A DNA stretch of 64,000 bases from Jiangella mangrovi (GTDB lineage: Bacteria; Actinomycetota; Actinomycetes; Jiangellales; Jiangellaceae): the NCBI RefSeq assembly GCF_014204975.1, contig NZ_JACHMM010000001.1, positions 2,976,001 to 3,040,000 of the forward strand. The letters are read 5' to 3'. A program made the translations under genes and the position numbers. Below the pieces are notes generated by a model. The model did not search any database, was not told where the DNA came from, and saw only the letters and a list, made by a program, of their open reading frames with translations. The number at the start of each line of letters is the position of its first letter. Within the stretch, counting starts at the first letter, position 1. Positions 56,005 to 64,000 of this stretch are shown piece by piece.

Positions 56005-57432
56005 GTGCGCGAACCGAACGAGCACCTGCGACTGGCCCGAGAGAGCTCTCCGTCGGCCGACGTGCCCGGAACCGCGATGTCCCGCCAGGAGCTGGCGGAC
56101 CGCGTCAACGCCGTCCTCTTCGAGCGGACCGGCCGGCTGCACGAGCTCGACGACAACTACATCGGCAAGCTCGAGCGCGGCATCATCCGCTGGCCGCAGG
56201 CGTCGTACCGCCAGGCCCTGCGCGACGTCCTCGGCGCGAGTACGGATGGCCAGCTCGGCTTCGTCAACACCCGGCGGCTCGCGACGGCGCCCGTCGTGCG
56301 GCTGGCATCGGCACTCCAGCCCGGACTCGTCGACGCCCACCCGCCGCATCCGCAGCTCCTGTCCGGCCACGCCGACGTGCACGGCCACGCCGACCCAGTG
56401 GGTGAGTCGGACGTGAGGCGGCAGGAGTTCCTCCGCGCTGCCTTCGTCGGAGTCGGCGGCCTGCTGGCGTCGCCGTCCACCCTGCTCGACCTGCTGGCGC
56501 CACTGCGGCCCAGCGATGCGCCGAAACGGGTCGGCCGCGGCGAGATCGAGCAGGTGCGCGGCGCCGCCGACCTGCTGGTGAGCTGGGGGCACAGCCACGG
56601 CGGCGCCGGGGTGCGCGAGGCAGCGAACGCACAGCTGCGCTGGTTCGCCCAGCTGCTCAACGCCCAGTCGACGGCCGAGGTGCGGGTCGAGTTGCACGAG
56701 GCGGTCGGCCTGCTCGGCCACGCGACGGCGCACATGGCGTTCGACGCGTGCGCGTACGACGACGCCCAGCAGATCTTCAAGTTCGCGCTGGCCTGCTCCG
56801 AAGAGGTCGGCAGCTGGCACCTGCGGGCCAAGGTGCTCTCGTCCATGGCCCGGCAGGAGATCTGGCGCGGCGAGGCCGATGCCGGTCTGACGTACGCGGA
56901 GCTGGCGCTGGTCCGCTCCGACCGACTGACGGCGACGGAGCAGGCCATGCTGCACACGGCTCGCGCCCGCGCGCTGGCCAAGCTCGGCCGCCAGCAGGAC
57001 ACCCTGCGCGCCGTCGGCCAGGCCGACGAGGCGTTCGCGTTCGCCGATCCGGCCGGCGACCCGCCGTGGATGGCCTACTACGACGCCGCCCAGCACGCGG
57101 GCGACACCGGCCACGCGCTGTTCGACCTGACCGTGCACGGGCACCGCACCGAGGCGGCGTCCCGGCTGCAGACCGCCATCGACGGCCACACCGCCGACTA
57201 CGTGCGCTCGCGCGCCATGTCGCAGACCAAGCTCGCGTCGCTGACCATGGCGGTCGGCGACCCCGACGAGGCCGTCCACATCGGCATGACGGCCGTCGCC
57301 GACGCCGGGCGCCTGCGCTCGCGCCGCGCCGCGATGGACCTCGCCGAACTGCGGTCCTACGCCGGCCGGCACGCCGGCGTCCCCCAGGTGGCCGAGCTGC
57401 GGCATCGGCTCGCCACCGCACTGGCGTCGTGA
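56005..57432 (+). CDS. XRE-type regulator with TPR-like C-terminus
   Basis: This 475-residue regulator is of the kind frequent in Streptomyces and relatives. The N-terminal 90 residues carry a short helix-turn-helix (SRQELADRVNAVLFERTG, then LDDNYIGKLERGIIRWP). The remainder is helical TPR-like repeats (LRAKVLSSMARQEIWRGE, MLHTARARALAKLGR). GTG 56005 follows GGAG. Its stop overlaps the kinase-like gene start by 4 bp. The gap 55785-56004 holds the divergent promoter. The signal sensed is unknown. Confidence 0.85.
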   Translation: MREPNEHLRLARESSPSADVPGTAMSRQELADRVNAVLFERTGRLHELDDNYIGKLERGIIRWPQASYRQALRDVLGASTDGQLGFVNTRRLATAPVVRLASALQPGLVDAHPPHPQLLSGHADVHGHADPVGESDVRRQEFLRAAFVGVGGLLASPSTLLDLLAPLRPSDAPKRVGRGEIEQVRGAADLLVSWGHSHGGAGVREAANAQLRWFAQLLNAQSTAEVRVELHEAVGLLGHATAHMAFDACAYDDAQQIFKFALACSEEVGSWHLRAKVLSSMARQEIWRGEADAGLTYAELALVRSDRLTATEQAMLHTARARALAKLGRQQDTLRAVGQADEAFAFADPAGDPPWMAYYDAAQHAGDTGHALFDLTVHGHRTEAASRLQTAIDGHTADYVRSRAMSQTKLASLTMAVGDPDEAVHIGMTAVADAGRLRSRRAAMDLAELRSYAGRHAGVPQVAELRHRLATALAS

Positions 57433-58313
57433 CGGACGACGACACCCACCGCGTTCTGCACCACGCCTGCCGCCGCGCCGGGCTCGACGCCGCCTCCGCC
57501 GAGCTGGTCCGGCGCGCCGAGAACGCCGTCTTCGCGCTGCCCGGCCAGGTGGTCGCCCGGGTCGGGCGGTCCGGCCAGGCCGCGGCGGCCGGCAAGGAGA
57601 TCCGGGTCGCCCGCTGGCTGGAGCGGTCCGGCCTGCCCGCCGTCCGCGTGCTGCCCGGCGTCGAGCAGCCGGTCGACGTCGACGGCGTCCCGGTCACGTT
57701 CTGGCGGGCGCTGCCGCCGCACCGCGACGCCGCCGACTCGCAGGTGGCGGGCGTGCTGCGGCGGCTGCACGCGCTGGATCCGCCGGACGGCTTCGCGCTG
57801 CCGGAGCTGGCGCCGTTCGTGCGGGTCCGGGAGCGCATCGAGGGGGCGCCGACGGTGTCCGCCGCGGACCGCGCGTGGTTGCTCGGGTACCTCACGGAGC
57901 TGGAGGTGCGGCTGGCCGAGCTGCCGGCCGGCCTGGAGGCGACCGTCGTCCACGGCGACGCCTGGGCGGGGAACCTGGCGGTCGACGACGGCGGCACCGT
58001 CTGGATGCTCGACCTGGAGCGATTCTCCGTCGGCCCGCCGGAGTGGGACCTGGTGTCGACGGCGGTGCGCATGACCTCGTTCGGGACGCTCGACGCCGGC
58101 GAGTACGCACGGTTCTGCGCCGCGTACGGCCACGACGTCACCGGCTGGCCGGGCTACGCGACGCTGCGCGACATCCGCGAACTGCGCGCCTGCTCGTACA
58201 TGCTGCAGCACGCCGGCGGCAGCGACGCCGCCCGCGCCGAGGCCGAGCGCCGGGTCGCCTGCCTGCGCGGGCGGTCCGGCGACCGGCCGTGGGGCTGGCG
58301 GCGCATCGTCTGA
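57429..58313 (+). CDS. aminoglycoside phosphotransferase family protein
   Basis: This 294-residue APH/choline-kinase-fold protein has the catalytic loop VHGDAWAGNLAVDD near residue 175 and the metal Asp in WMLDLERFSVGPPEWDL near 193. The N-lobe has VVARVGRSGQAAAAGKEI with the ATP lysine. Such proteins phosphorylate small alcohols or amines, and antibiotic resistance should not be assumed. GTG 57429 overlaps the regulator stop, so the two act together. This XRE-TPR/APH pairing recurs in actinobacteria. Confidence 0.86.
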   Translation: MTDDDTHRVLHHACRRAGLDAASAELVRRAENAVFALPGQVVARVGRSGQAAAAGKEIRVARWLERSGLPAVRVLPGVEQPVDVDGVPVTFWRALPPHRDAADSQVAGVLRRLHALDPPDGFALPELAPFVRVRERIEGAPTVSAADRAWLLGYLTELEVRLAELPAGLEATVVHGDAWAGNLAVDDGGTVWMLDLERFSVGPPEWDLVSTAVRMTSFGTLDAGEYARFCAAYGHDVTGWPGYATLRDIRELRACSYMLQHAGGSDAARAEAERRVACLRGRSGDRPWGWRRIV

Positions 58314-58375
58314 GCGGTCAGGAGGGTTTGACGGCGCGTCTGGTGCGGACGGCCTGGCGTGGTCGGACTGCCCGG

Positions 58376-58969
58376 TCAGGTGTTCGCGTCGTCAGCCGGT
58401 AGATGACATAGGTGCTGGAGTACCCGCTGGGCAAAGCCCGGGCATCCGGCGTCCCGTAGTGCCTGAGACAGGGTCTTCGAACGCCGCCGCTGGTCCCAGT
58501 AGCGTTCCTGCTTCTTGGTGACCGCTCGAACGCGATGCGGAGCGGAGTCGTCGACGAGCATCAGGAAACTGTCGGGACCGTGCACCTCGTACGGAAGGCT
58601 GTCGAGGTCGATACCCGGCGAGGTGAAGTCGCCGTCCGCGGTGATGAGGTACGTCGCGCCGGCCGCGATCGCTGCTGCGTGGACGTGCTGATCGTGCGGA
58701 TCGCTGCCGGAGAACGAGCCGTCGATCACATAATCGTGGATCCGGCCACCCTCCAAGGTGGTGGCGATGATGTCGTGGAGGCGGGCAATCACTCCACCGT
58801 CGACAGTGGGGTGATCCTTGCGGAACCTGTAGAGGGTCTCGGCCAGGATGTCCTCCGTCCAGCACAGCTCGTAGAGCCCGCCGCCCGATTCCAGCTGAAT
58901 CATGATCAGCCAGTCACGTAGCGTCTTGGAATACAAGACGTTGGCGTCCACGAGTGCGCGAGTCGTCAC
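58376..58969 (-). CDS. PIN-domain RNase toxin (VapC-like)
   Basis: This 197-residue PIN_3-type protein has an acidic site formed by VDANVLYSKTLRDW (Asp8), the Glu in ILAETLYRF, and PHDQHVHAAAIAAGATYLITADGDF (Asp residues near 93 and 110). It should cleave RNA. GTG 58969 starts 27 bp after the stop of a helix-turn-helix gene, the typical antitoxin-toxin order. The C-terminus (about 60 residues, RAVTKKQERYWDQRRRSK) is longer than in minimal VapC. Confidence 0.85.
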   Translation of the reverse strand: MTTRALVDANVLYSKTLRDWLIMIQLESGGGLYELCWTEDILAETLYRFRKDHPTVDGGVIARLHDIIATTLEGGRIHDYVIDGSFSGSDPHDQHVHAAAIAAGATYLITADGDFTSPGIDLDSLPYEVHGPDSFLMLVDDSAPHRVRAVTKKQERYWDQRRRSKTLSQALRDAGCPGFAQRVLQHLCHLPADDANT

Positions 58970-58996
58970 CCACCGCAGGGTAGCCGCGGGTGACGA

Positions 58997-59413
58997 CTAC
59001 TGCTCGATGCCGAGATCGTCTTCGAGCTGGCGAAGCTCCGCGAACGCGGCGCGCTGGCGCTCGAGGCGTGCGCGGCGGAGGTCTTGGACGTCGGACAGCT
59101 TGAGCCGGTGATGGGTTCCCACCTTGTGAGCTGCGATCTCGTCATCGCGGATCATTCGCATGAGCGTCGGGCGCGACACGCCGAGGAGGTCTGCGGCCTC
59201 CGTCGTGCTGAGCTCACTCGGCAAGGTCCGTAATGTCACGACGTCGCCCCTGGCTACCGCCTCCAGCACCTGACGCAGGAGAGCGGTCAGTTCGGCCGGC
59301 ACCTCTCGCGGCTTCGTCTTCCCGCTGGCCGCGGTGAAACGAGGTTCCGGAGTCTGCGCGACGAAATCGCGAGCCAGCTGCTCCTGGTGCTTCGTCACCG
59401 TGAGGGTGGACAT
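58997..59413 (-). CDS. helix-turn-helix antitoxin partner of PIN toxin
   Basis: This 138-residue DNA-binding protein has an excisionase-type helix-turn-helix (LSTTEAADLLGVSRPTLMRMI, residues about 70-90) and a charged C-terminal helix (RRARLERQRAAFAELRQLEDD) that may wrap the toxin. GGGAGG precedes ATG 59413. Two similar palindromes 22 bp apart lie just upstream and fit autoregulation. It is first in the operon, the PIN gene second. Confidence 0.85.
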   Translation of the reverse strand: MSTLTVTKHQEQLARDFVAQTPEPRFTAASGKTKPREVPAELTALLRQVLEAVARGDVVTLRTLPSELSTTEAADLLGVSRPTLMRMIRDDEIAAHKVGTHHRLKLSDVQDLRRARLERQRAAFAELRQLEDDLGIEQ

Positions 59414-59432
59414 GGCGACCTCCCGTGGTCTA

Positions 59433-59466
59433 CACCTATGAGTGTCCACGTCTTCACTTATATGTG
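59433..59466 (-). promoter_or_regulatory. paired operators of the toxin-antitoxin operon
   Basis: CACCTATGAGTG (59433-59444) and CACTTATATGTG (59455-59466) share CAC(C/T)TAT..GTG. They start 22 bp apart, two helical turns. The second contains TATAAG on the minus strand, a likely -10 box. Confidence 0.5.
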
Positions 59467-59515
59467 CAAGGAGATTACCGTTCCGCATTCAGCGGCCCGG
59501 CCATGGCGGCGAGCG

Positions 59516-60361
59516 TCACGACCACGGCGAGACCGGGCGCGGCACCGGCTTGCCGTCGACGGTGACGTCGACCTTCTCGTCGAAGAACGTGATGCGGTCC
59601 TTCACCTCGACCCCGTCGGACAGCGGCTCCTCGTAGCTCCACGCGACGTTGCGGTGTAGCTCGCCGCCCACCCTCGCCGACCAGTACCGCGCGTGCCCCT
59701 TGTACGCGCACCAGGACTCGCTGTCGCTGGGCTCGAGCAGCTCCAGCCGTACGTCGTCGCGGGGGAGGTACGACCGCGTCGGCAAGTGCGTCTCGAACAG
59801 CAGCCGCGCCCTCGTCGAGTCGGCGAGCACGACGCCGTCGACGGAGACGACGATGTGCCGGCTGGAGGACCGGACGTCGATGCGCTTGAACGGGTCGCGG
59901 GGGTGGGCGAAGATCTCGTCGTCCTCCTCGAGCCACTGGTCGAAGGCGGACCAGTCGAGGATGACGTAGCCGTCGAGGTCGGGGTCGGCGGGACGGAAGC
60001 CGGCGCCGTCGAGCACCATCGAACCCCGGGCACGACGCCGCCGCAGCGACACCGCTTCACCCGCGGTGGTGCGCACGGAGAACGGCGAGCGCGGGTCGAG
60101 CACGTCGCCGATCTCCGCATTGACGGCGACGGCGTGCGCTTCGGCCTGCGGGGCGGGCCCGGCCGGCAGCAGCTCGGCGTCGAGGTCGGCGACGGGGACC
60201 GCGTAGCCGGGCACGATCCGCCGCGGCTCCCACACCACCATGGCGGCGACGGTGTCGGCCCACGTCTCGCCGCCGACCAGCGCGCGGACCCGCTTCCGCG
60301 TCGGCTCGAACCGCAGCTCCGGCAGTGCGCCCATGACGAGAGCGCTCATCCTGATGCCCAT
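59516..60361 (-). CDS. double DUF427 domain protein
   Basis: This 281-residue soluble protein carries two DUF427 beta-rich domains. The C-terminal one is clear ([26 protein letters not shown] to [21 protein letters not shown], residues about 175-270). The N-terminal one is diverged ([20 protein letters not shown], about 15-100). Function is unknown. ATG 60361 is used, with an internal ATG four codons later possible. It is divergent from the next gene with 51 bp between. Confidence 0.83.
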   Translation of the reverse strand: MGIRMSALVMGALPELRFEPTRKRVRALVGGETWADTVAAMVVWEPRRIVPGYAVPVADLDAELLPAGPAPQAEAHAVAVNAEIGDVLDPRSPFSVRTTAGEAVSLRRRRARGSMVLDGAGFRPADPDLDGYVILDWSAFDQWLEEDDEIFAHPRDPFKRIDVRSSSRHIVVSVDGVVLADSTRARLLFETHLPTRSYLPRDDVRLELLEPSDSESWCAYKGHARYWSARVGGELHRNVAWSYEEPLSDGVEVKDRITFFDEKVDVTVDGKPVPRPVSPWS

Positions 60362-60412
60362 GGATCACTATCCGCGCGCGAGAATGGCGACGTCAACGAC
60401 GGAGGGGTGATC

Positions 60413-61666
60413 GTGGCGCGCGCGAAACTGACCGAGCAGATGGGGACGGCGTCCGTGCTGGGCGCGCTGGCGGGCGCGGCTCTGGGGGCCGGACGGGGGA
60501 AGCGTGCGGCCGGGCTGGCGGCGGTGGCGGGCGCCGCGGTCCTCGCCGCCTCGGAGTACGTGGCGCGGCGCCGGCAGCGGCCGGACGAGATCCCGGCGCT
60601 GCCGCACCGCATCCTGGCCACCGGTGCCCTGGCCGCGCCGCTGGGCTGGGCGGCGGGCCGGCTGACCGGGCAACCGGCCTGGCGGGTCGCCGTCGCGGCC
60701 GGTGGCGTGGCGGGCGGGCTCGGCGTGCGGCCGCAGAAGGTGGCGCTGGGCCCGGCGGTCGGGCTGGCGGTGCGCCCGATCGTCGCGCGCCGCACCCCCG
60801 CGCAGGCCGCAGCGGTCGCCGTCGTCGCCTATCGGGTGGCCGCGGCCGCGCTGTTCCGCGACGCGCAGGTGTCGCTGCTGGCCGAGCGGGCCGCGCCCGA
60901 GGACCTGCCGTTCGTGGTGCCGCTGGCCGCGCAGGGCCGCTACGTCGGCACCGACTTCGTGCGGACCCTGGCCGAGCAGCTCGACGGCGACTACGTGCGC
61001 GACGCCGCCGACGTCGGCATCGTGGCGTCGCTCGACGAACTGGTCGGGGGCGACTTCTACCCGGCCGCGGTCGACCCGCTGGTGCGCGAGTTCTACGAGC
61101 ACACGACCCGGTTCGCGCTCGACATCACGCCCGAGTGGCGGTCCTGGGTCCGGCCGGGCTACCTGCTGTACCGGACGGCGCTCGCGCGGCCGCTCGGCCA
61201 GGCCAACGTGCCGATGAACCTGCGGCAGGCGCAGCGCGGGGTCGTCAGCCGCATCGACACCGTCGACCAGCCCGACGGCCCGAGGGTGCGCGGCTGGATC
61301 CGCTCCTACGCCGACGACGACGAGCCGATCTACGTGGGCATCTACACGACGTACCGGCGCAACGGCCGGGGGTGGGTGAGCGTCGGCTTCCCGCTGCCCG
61401 GCGGCAGTTTCACCGCGACGCTCGAGCCACGGCTGCGTGCGGGCGGCGGGCTGACGCTCAGCAGCACCGGGGCCGCCATCGACGCCGGGCACTACCTCAG
61501 CGTCGTCGACCCGGACACCGGCGACCTGACGACGCTCGCGGTGCCCGGGTTCGGCGAGGAGCTGCAGGTCTGGTCCGACGGCGGCGAGCTGCGTGCCGAC
61601 CACGCGTTCTCGCTGTTCGGCCTGCCGTTCCTGGTGCTGCGCTACCACATCCGCCGCAAGCCATGA
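60413..61666 (+). CDS. actinobacterial membrane-associated protein, unknown function
   Basis: This 417-residue protein has an Ala/Gly-rich N-terminal half with several weak membrane segments (about 10-45, 60-110, 120-150). A conserved-looking soluble half follows ([56 protein letters not shown]), ending with a beta-rich tail. I recall similar uncharacterised actinobacterial proteins but no function. GGAGGGG precedes GTG 60413. The RidA-like gene begins 19 bp after its stop, likely in one operon. Confidence 0.75.
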   Translation: MARAKLTEQMGTASVLGALAGAALGAGRGKRAAGLAAVAGAAVLAASEYVARRRQRPDEIPALPHRILATGALAAPLGWAAGRLTGQPAWRVAVAAGGVAGGLGVRPQKVALGPAVGLAVRPIVARRTPAQAAAVAVVAYRVAAAALFRDAQVSLLAERAAPEDLPFVVPLAAQGRYVGTDFVRTLAEQLDGDYVRDAADVGIVASLDELVGGDFYPAAVDPLVREFYEHTTRFALDITPEWRSWVRPGYLLYRTALARPLGQANVPMNLRQAQRGVVSRIDTVDQPDGPRVRGWIRSYADDDEPIYVGIYTTYRRNGRGWVSVGFPLPGGSFTATLEPRLRAGGGLTLSSTGAAIDAGHYLSVVDPDTGDLTTLAVPGFGEELQVWSDGGELRADHAFSLFGLPFLVLRYHIRRKP

Positions 61667-61685
61667 CCGACGGAGAGGACACCCG

Positions 61686-62072
61686 ATGGAGCTCGTCCCG
61701 CACGACCCCGCCGACGGCGTCTACCCGTCGACCGACGACTACGTCCACGCCCTGGAGGTCCGCGGCGCCGACCGGCTGCTGTTCGTCTCGGGCACCATGG
61801 GCCTGGACCACTTCGGCACGCCCGGCGCCGACCTGGGCGAGCAGCTGGAGCTGATCTGGGCGAACCTCCGCACCATCCTCGCGTCGGCCGGCATGACCGT
61901 CGACAACATCGTGCGGCTCACCAGCTATCTGCGCGATCCCGCCTACGCCGAGGCCAACGCGGCGGCCCGAGTCGCCGCGCTCGGCGACCGCCGGGTCCCG
62001 ACCACGGCCATCGTCGCGACCACGCTCGACCCCGCCTGGCTGGTCGAGATCGAGGTGGTCGCGGCGGGCTGA
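61686..62072 (+). CDS. RidA/YjgF-family protein lacking the key Arg
   Basis: This 128-residue RidA fold has RLLFVSGTMGLDHFG near residue 30, TVDNIVRLTSYLRDPAY near 72 and a C-terminal WLVEIEVVAAG. True RidA enamine/imine deaminases carry an Arg before the last strands (P-A-R). Here the stretch is RRVPTTAIVATTLD, so that Arg is missing, as in other Rid subgroups whose chemistry is unclear. It is probably co-transcribed with the upstream membrane-associated gene. Confidence 0.85.
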   Translation: MELVPHDPADGVYPSTDDYVHALEVRGADRLLFVSGTMGLDHFGTPGADLGEQLELIWANLRTILASAGMTVDNIVRLTSYLRDPAYAEANAAARVAALGDRRVPTTAIVATTLDPAWLVEIEVVAAG

Positions 62073-62095
62073 GCGGGATCGCCGCGGACGGAGCG

Positions 62096-63178
62096 TCAGC
62101 GGGTGAAGCGGAGCTTGGCCACCACGCCGGCGTGGTCGGAGGGCCAGAGCCCGGTCGGCACGGTGCGGTCGGCCTCCTCGTCGCCGATGATCTCCGTCCG
62201 GACGGCGCGGACGCCGGCGCCGGCCAGGACGTAGTCGATGCGGCTGCGCAGCCGGTTCTCGTCGAGCAGCGTCGCGGTCTGGCCGGCGGTGAAGCCGGTC
62301 GCCGGGTCGCCGCCGGTCGCGAGCCAGGCGTCACCGAAGCCGGCGCCGGTGAGGATGCCGTACGCCCCCGCGGTGTCGGCCGGCCGCGAGTTGAGGTCGC
62401 CGACCAGCACCGTCCGCAGCGGCGACGCGTCGAGCAGACCGGCCAGCTCCGTCGCCTGCGCGTTGCGGATGGCGGCCGGCCCAGACGCCTCGAGGTGCGT
62501 GTTGGCGAACCGGAACCGCACCCCCAGCAGCCGGACGTCCACCGTCGACCACCCGCGCGGCGACTCGAACGTCAGCCCCGGGATCGCCGTCGGGATCTCC
62601 AGCACCGCGCCGTACGTGCCGGACTGCGGGTTCGTCACCTGCAGAAGCGCCCGCGGCAGGTCGGCGCGGACGATGACGACGTCGCGGTCGCGGAACCGGG
62701 CCTGCTCCGTCGCCGAGATCGGCAGCGTCCCGTCGAAGTTCCAGTTGGTCGCGACGGCGCGGTACGGGTGGCCGCGCTCGGCCAGCTCGTCCAGCAGCAG
62801 GTCGAGGAAGTCGTAGCTGACCTGCAGCTGTCCGCCCAGCGGGCCCTTCTCCCAGAGCGCGACCTCCTGCAGCCCGACCACCTCGGGGCCGTGCTCGGCG
62901 ATCTGGTCGGCGATGGCGCCGGCCCGCTCGGGGAAGTTCGTGGCCTCGACGCCGGCGTAGACCTCGCCGGCGAGGCGCACCAGCTCCTGCGGGGTGGTCG
63001 CGGTGAACAGCGGGTCGAGCGTGGCGCCGAGATAGACGTTGTAGGTGGCGACGTCGGCGGCGAAGATCGGCGGGAGGCCGGCACGGTCACCGGCAGCGGT
63101 GGCGGACGGTGTCAGCGTGAGGACGGTGGCGGCCGCGAGCGCCGAGAACAGCGCCGCGCGACGGAGTCTGCGGAACAT
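62096..63178 (-). CDS. secreted endonuclease/exonuclease/phosphatase family protein
   Basis: This 360-residue protein has a signal peptide to about residue 28 (ending SATAAG). It has the EEP metal-dependent fold: VATYNVYLG, Glu in VVGLQEVALWE near 103, NTHLEASG, Asp/Asn in VGDLNSRPAD near 253 and the catalytic His in PSDHAGVVAKL near the end. It could hydrolyse nucleic acids, phospholipids or phosphosugars outside the cell. ATG 63178 has GGAAGGA upstream. The regulator gene upstream overlaps it by 67 bp. Confidence 0.9.
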   Translation of the reverse strand: MFRRLRRAALFSALAAATVLTLTPSATAAGDRAGLPPIFAADVATYNVYLGATLDPLFTATTPQELVRLAGEVYAGVEATNFPERAGAIADQIAEHGPEVVGLQEVALWEKGPLGGQLQVSYDFLDLLLDELAERGHPYRAVATNWNFDGTLPISATEQARFRDRDVVIVRADLPRALLQVTNPQSGTYGAVLEIPTAIPGLTFESPRGWSTVDVRLLGVRFRFANTHLEASGPAAIRNAQATELAGLLDASPLRTVLVGDLNSRPADTAGAYGILTGAGFGDAWLATGGDPATGFTAGQTATLLDENRLRSRIDYVLAGAGVRAVRTEIIGDEEADRTVPTGLWPSDHAGVVAKLRFTR

Positions 63179-64000
63179 CGTGATCCTTCCGGGAGACGAA
63201 GATCGTCGTCACCCGAGAGAGGCACCGCGCCCGGCCGAGGTTGCCCGCCGGGCCCGACGGCGTCAGCGCGCGAGCCGGCCTCGTCCTCGTCGCACTCCGT
63301 GGCCGCGACGATCGACGCCGCGAGAGGCGTGCGGCGGTAGAGGACACTGCGCCCCGTCCGCCACGACGTGAGCAGGCCGCTGCGCCGCAGCACGGACAGG
63401 TGCTCGCTCACGGTGCCGGCGCTCTGCCCGAGCTCGCGGGCCAGCTGCGTCGTCGTCATCGGCGTGGTCAGGGCGGTCAGGATGGCGGCCCGGCCGCGGC
63501 CGACCAGCGCCGCCAGCGACGTGTTGGCGGCGGTGTCGCCGAGGCTCTCCCAGACCCGGCCGACGCCTCGCGCGGCGTAGATGAGCTGGAAGTACTCGGG
63601 GGTGTCATGGGCGACGATGAGGTTCGGCCACACGAACACCGACGGCAGCAGGCTCAGCTCGGCCTGCGCGTAGACGGCGTCGGCGTGCTGCGGCTTGTCG
63701 ATGTAGATGCCGCCGTTGCCGAGCGCGACCTCGGGATGCAGGTCGCCGAGCAGGTCGTAGATGCCGCCGGACAGCATGCGCGACGCCCGGTAGGCGATGT
63801 CGTCGTCGATGACCGAGCGCATCCGCGTCCAGTACGGCGCGAGCGCGGCCTCCCAGTACCGCCCGACGGTGTCGGCGACGATCCGGCCGCAGTCGGGCGA
63901 GGCGACCAGCTCGCGCAGGACGGGCGGCAGCCGGTCGCCGCCGTGCACCTGCTCGCAGTCGGCCCGGAACCGCTCGGCCGGGTGTTCGGCGAGCGCCTGC
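63112..64000 (-). CDS. ArsR-type winged-helix regulator with DUF5937-like domain, 5' end outside window
   Basis: The coding frame continues beyond 64000. The visible 296 residues include a sensor-like domain (GRIVADTVGRYWEAALAPYW to VFVWPNLIVAHDTPEYFQLIY) and a C-terminal ArsR helix-turn-helix (TTTQLARELGQSAGTVSEHLSVLRRSGLL). After RRTPLAASIVAA an extra 50 residues of low-complexity sequence continue to a stop at 63112, overlapping the start of the secreted phosphatase gene. The tail may be a drifted extension. Confidence 0.8.
   Translation of the reverse strand, partial: QALAEHPAERFRADCEQVHGGDRLPPVLRELVASPDCGRIVADTVGRYWEAALAPYWTRMRSVIDDDIAYRASRMLSGGIYDLLGDLHPEVALGNGGIYIDKPQHADAVYAQAELSLLPSVFVWPNLIVAHDTPEYFQLIYAARGVGRVWESLGDTAANTSLAALVGRGRAAILTALTTPMTTTQLARELGQSAGTVSEHLSVLRRSGLLTSWRTGRSVLYRRTPLAASIVAATECDEDEAGSRADAVGPGGQPRPGAVPLSGDDDLRLPEGSRCSADSVARRCSRRSRPPPSSR

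Noticed and set aside
57429-58313. Aminoglycoside resistance gene
   Set aside because: The fold is APH-like, but the family phosphorylates many substrates and the context is a chromosomal XRE-TPR regulator, not a resistance island.

Overview
The window is high-GC chromosomal DNA of a Gram-positive actinobacterium. It carries an actinobacterial GuaB/GuaB3 pair, GabD2, a PspC/LiaF cell-envelope circuit, sdhCDAB, an MgtA-like mannosyltransferase and many GTG starts. Several promoters look leaderless, with a TANNNT -10 box 6-8 nt before the start codon. Gene content resembles Jiangella-like or Nocardioides-like actinomycetes, but the genus is inference. I see no rRNA, tRNA, CRISPR array, insertion sequence or prophage.

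Layout. 0.1-3.0 kb: an iron/cobalamin/F420-0-type ABC importer behind a structured leader. 3.2-10.8 kb: nucleoside hydrolase, an aminotransferase, two TetR circuits, guaB and guaB3. 11-19 kb: gabD2, a broken DUF559-type gene bracketed by two nearly identical palindromes, a heterodimeric ABC exporter, and guaA. 19-25.8 kb: a glycerophosphodiesterase, a Lia-like circuit (PspC/LiaF protein, PspC-histidine kinase, LuxR regulator) and small secreted proteins. 26-31.4 kb: pcrA, a PadR/HAAS pair, a methyltransferase and an intact DUF559-type gene. 31.6-39.6 kb: sdhBADC, mgtA-like, an acyl-CoA mutase large subunit and a lipoprotein. 40.9-50.1 kb: a nucleoside uptake and salvage operon (BmpA lipoprotein, ATPase, two permeases, cdd), a cytosolic trypsin-like protein, deoA and a cupin. 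50.1-54.2 kb: a MocR regulon (MocR, PaiB-like protein, amidohydrolase). 54.6-64 kb: DoxX, an XRE-TPR/APH pair, a PIN toxin-antitoxin pair, DUF427, an unknown membrane-associated protein, RidA-like, a secreted phosphatase/nuclease and a cut-off ArsR-type regulator.

Nucleotide metabolism is the main thread. Nucleosides imported by the BmpA-type transporter can be split by the hydrolase, Cdd and DeoA, while GuaB and GuaA make GMP.

The most unusual material is repeat structure. (1) A 24-bp in-frame coding repeat (DPVEDRTA) occurs in two unrelated proteins 22 kb apart. (2) A mirrored array of 19-bp units, seven forward and six reverse with exact symmetry, fills the gap between two convergent genes. 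(3) Several families of long intergenic palindromes occur. Two of these families adjoin the two DUF559-type genes, which also carry DnaA-box-like motifs upstream. (4) Clear palindromic operators flank the MocR, TetR, Lia-like and toxin-antitoxin units.
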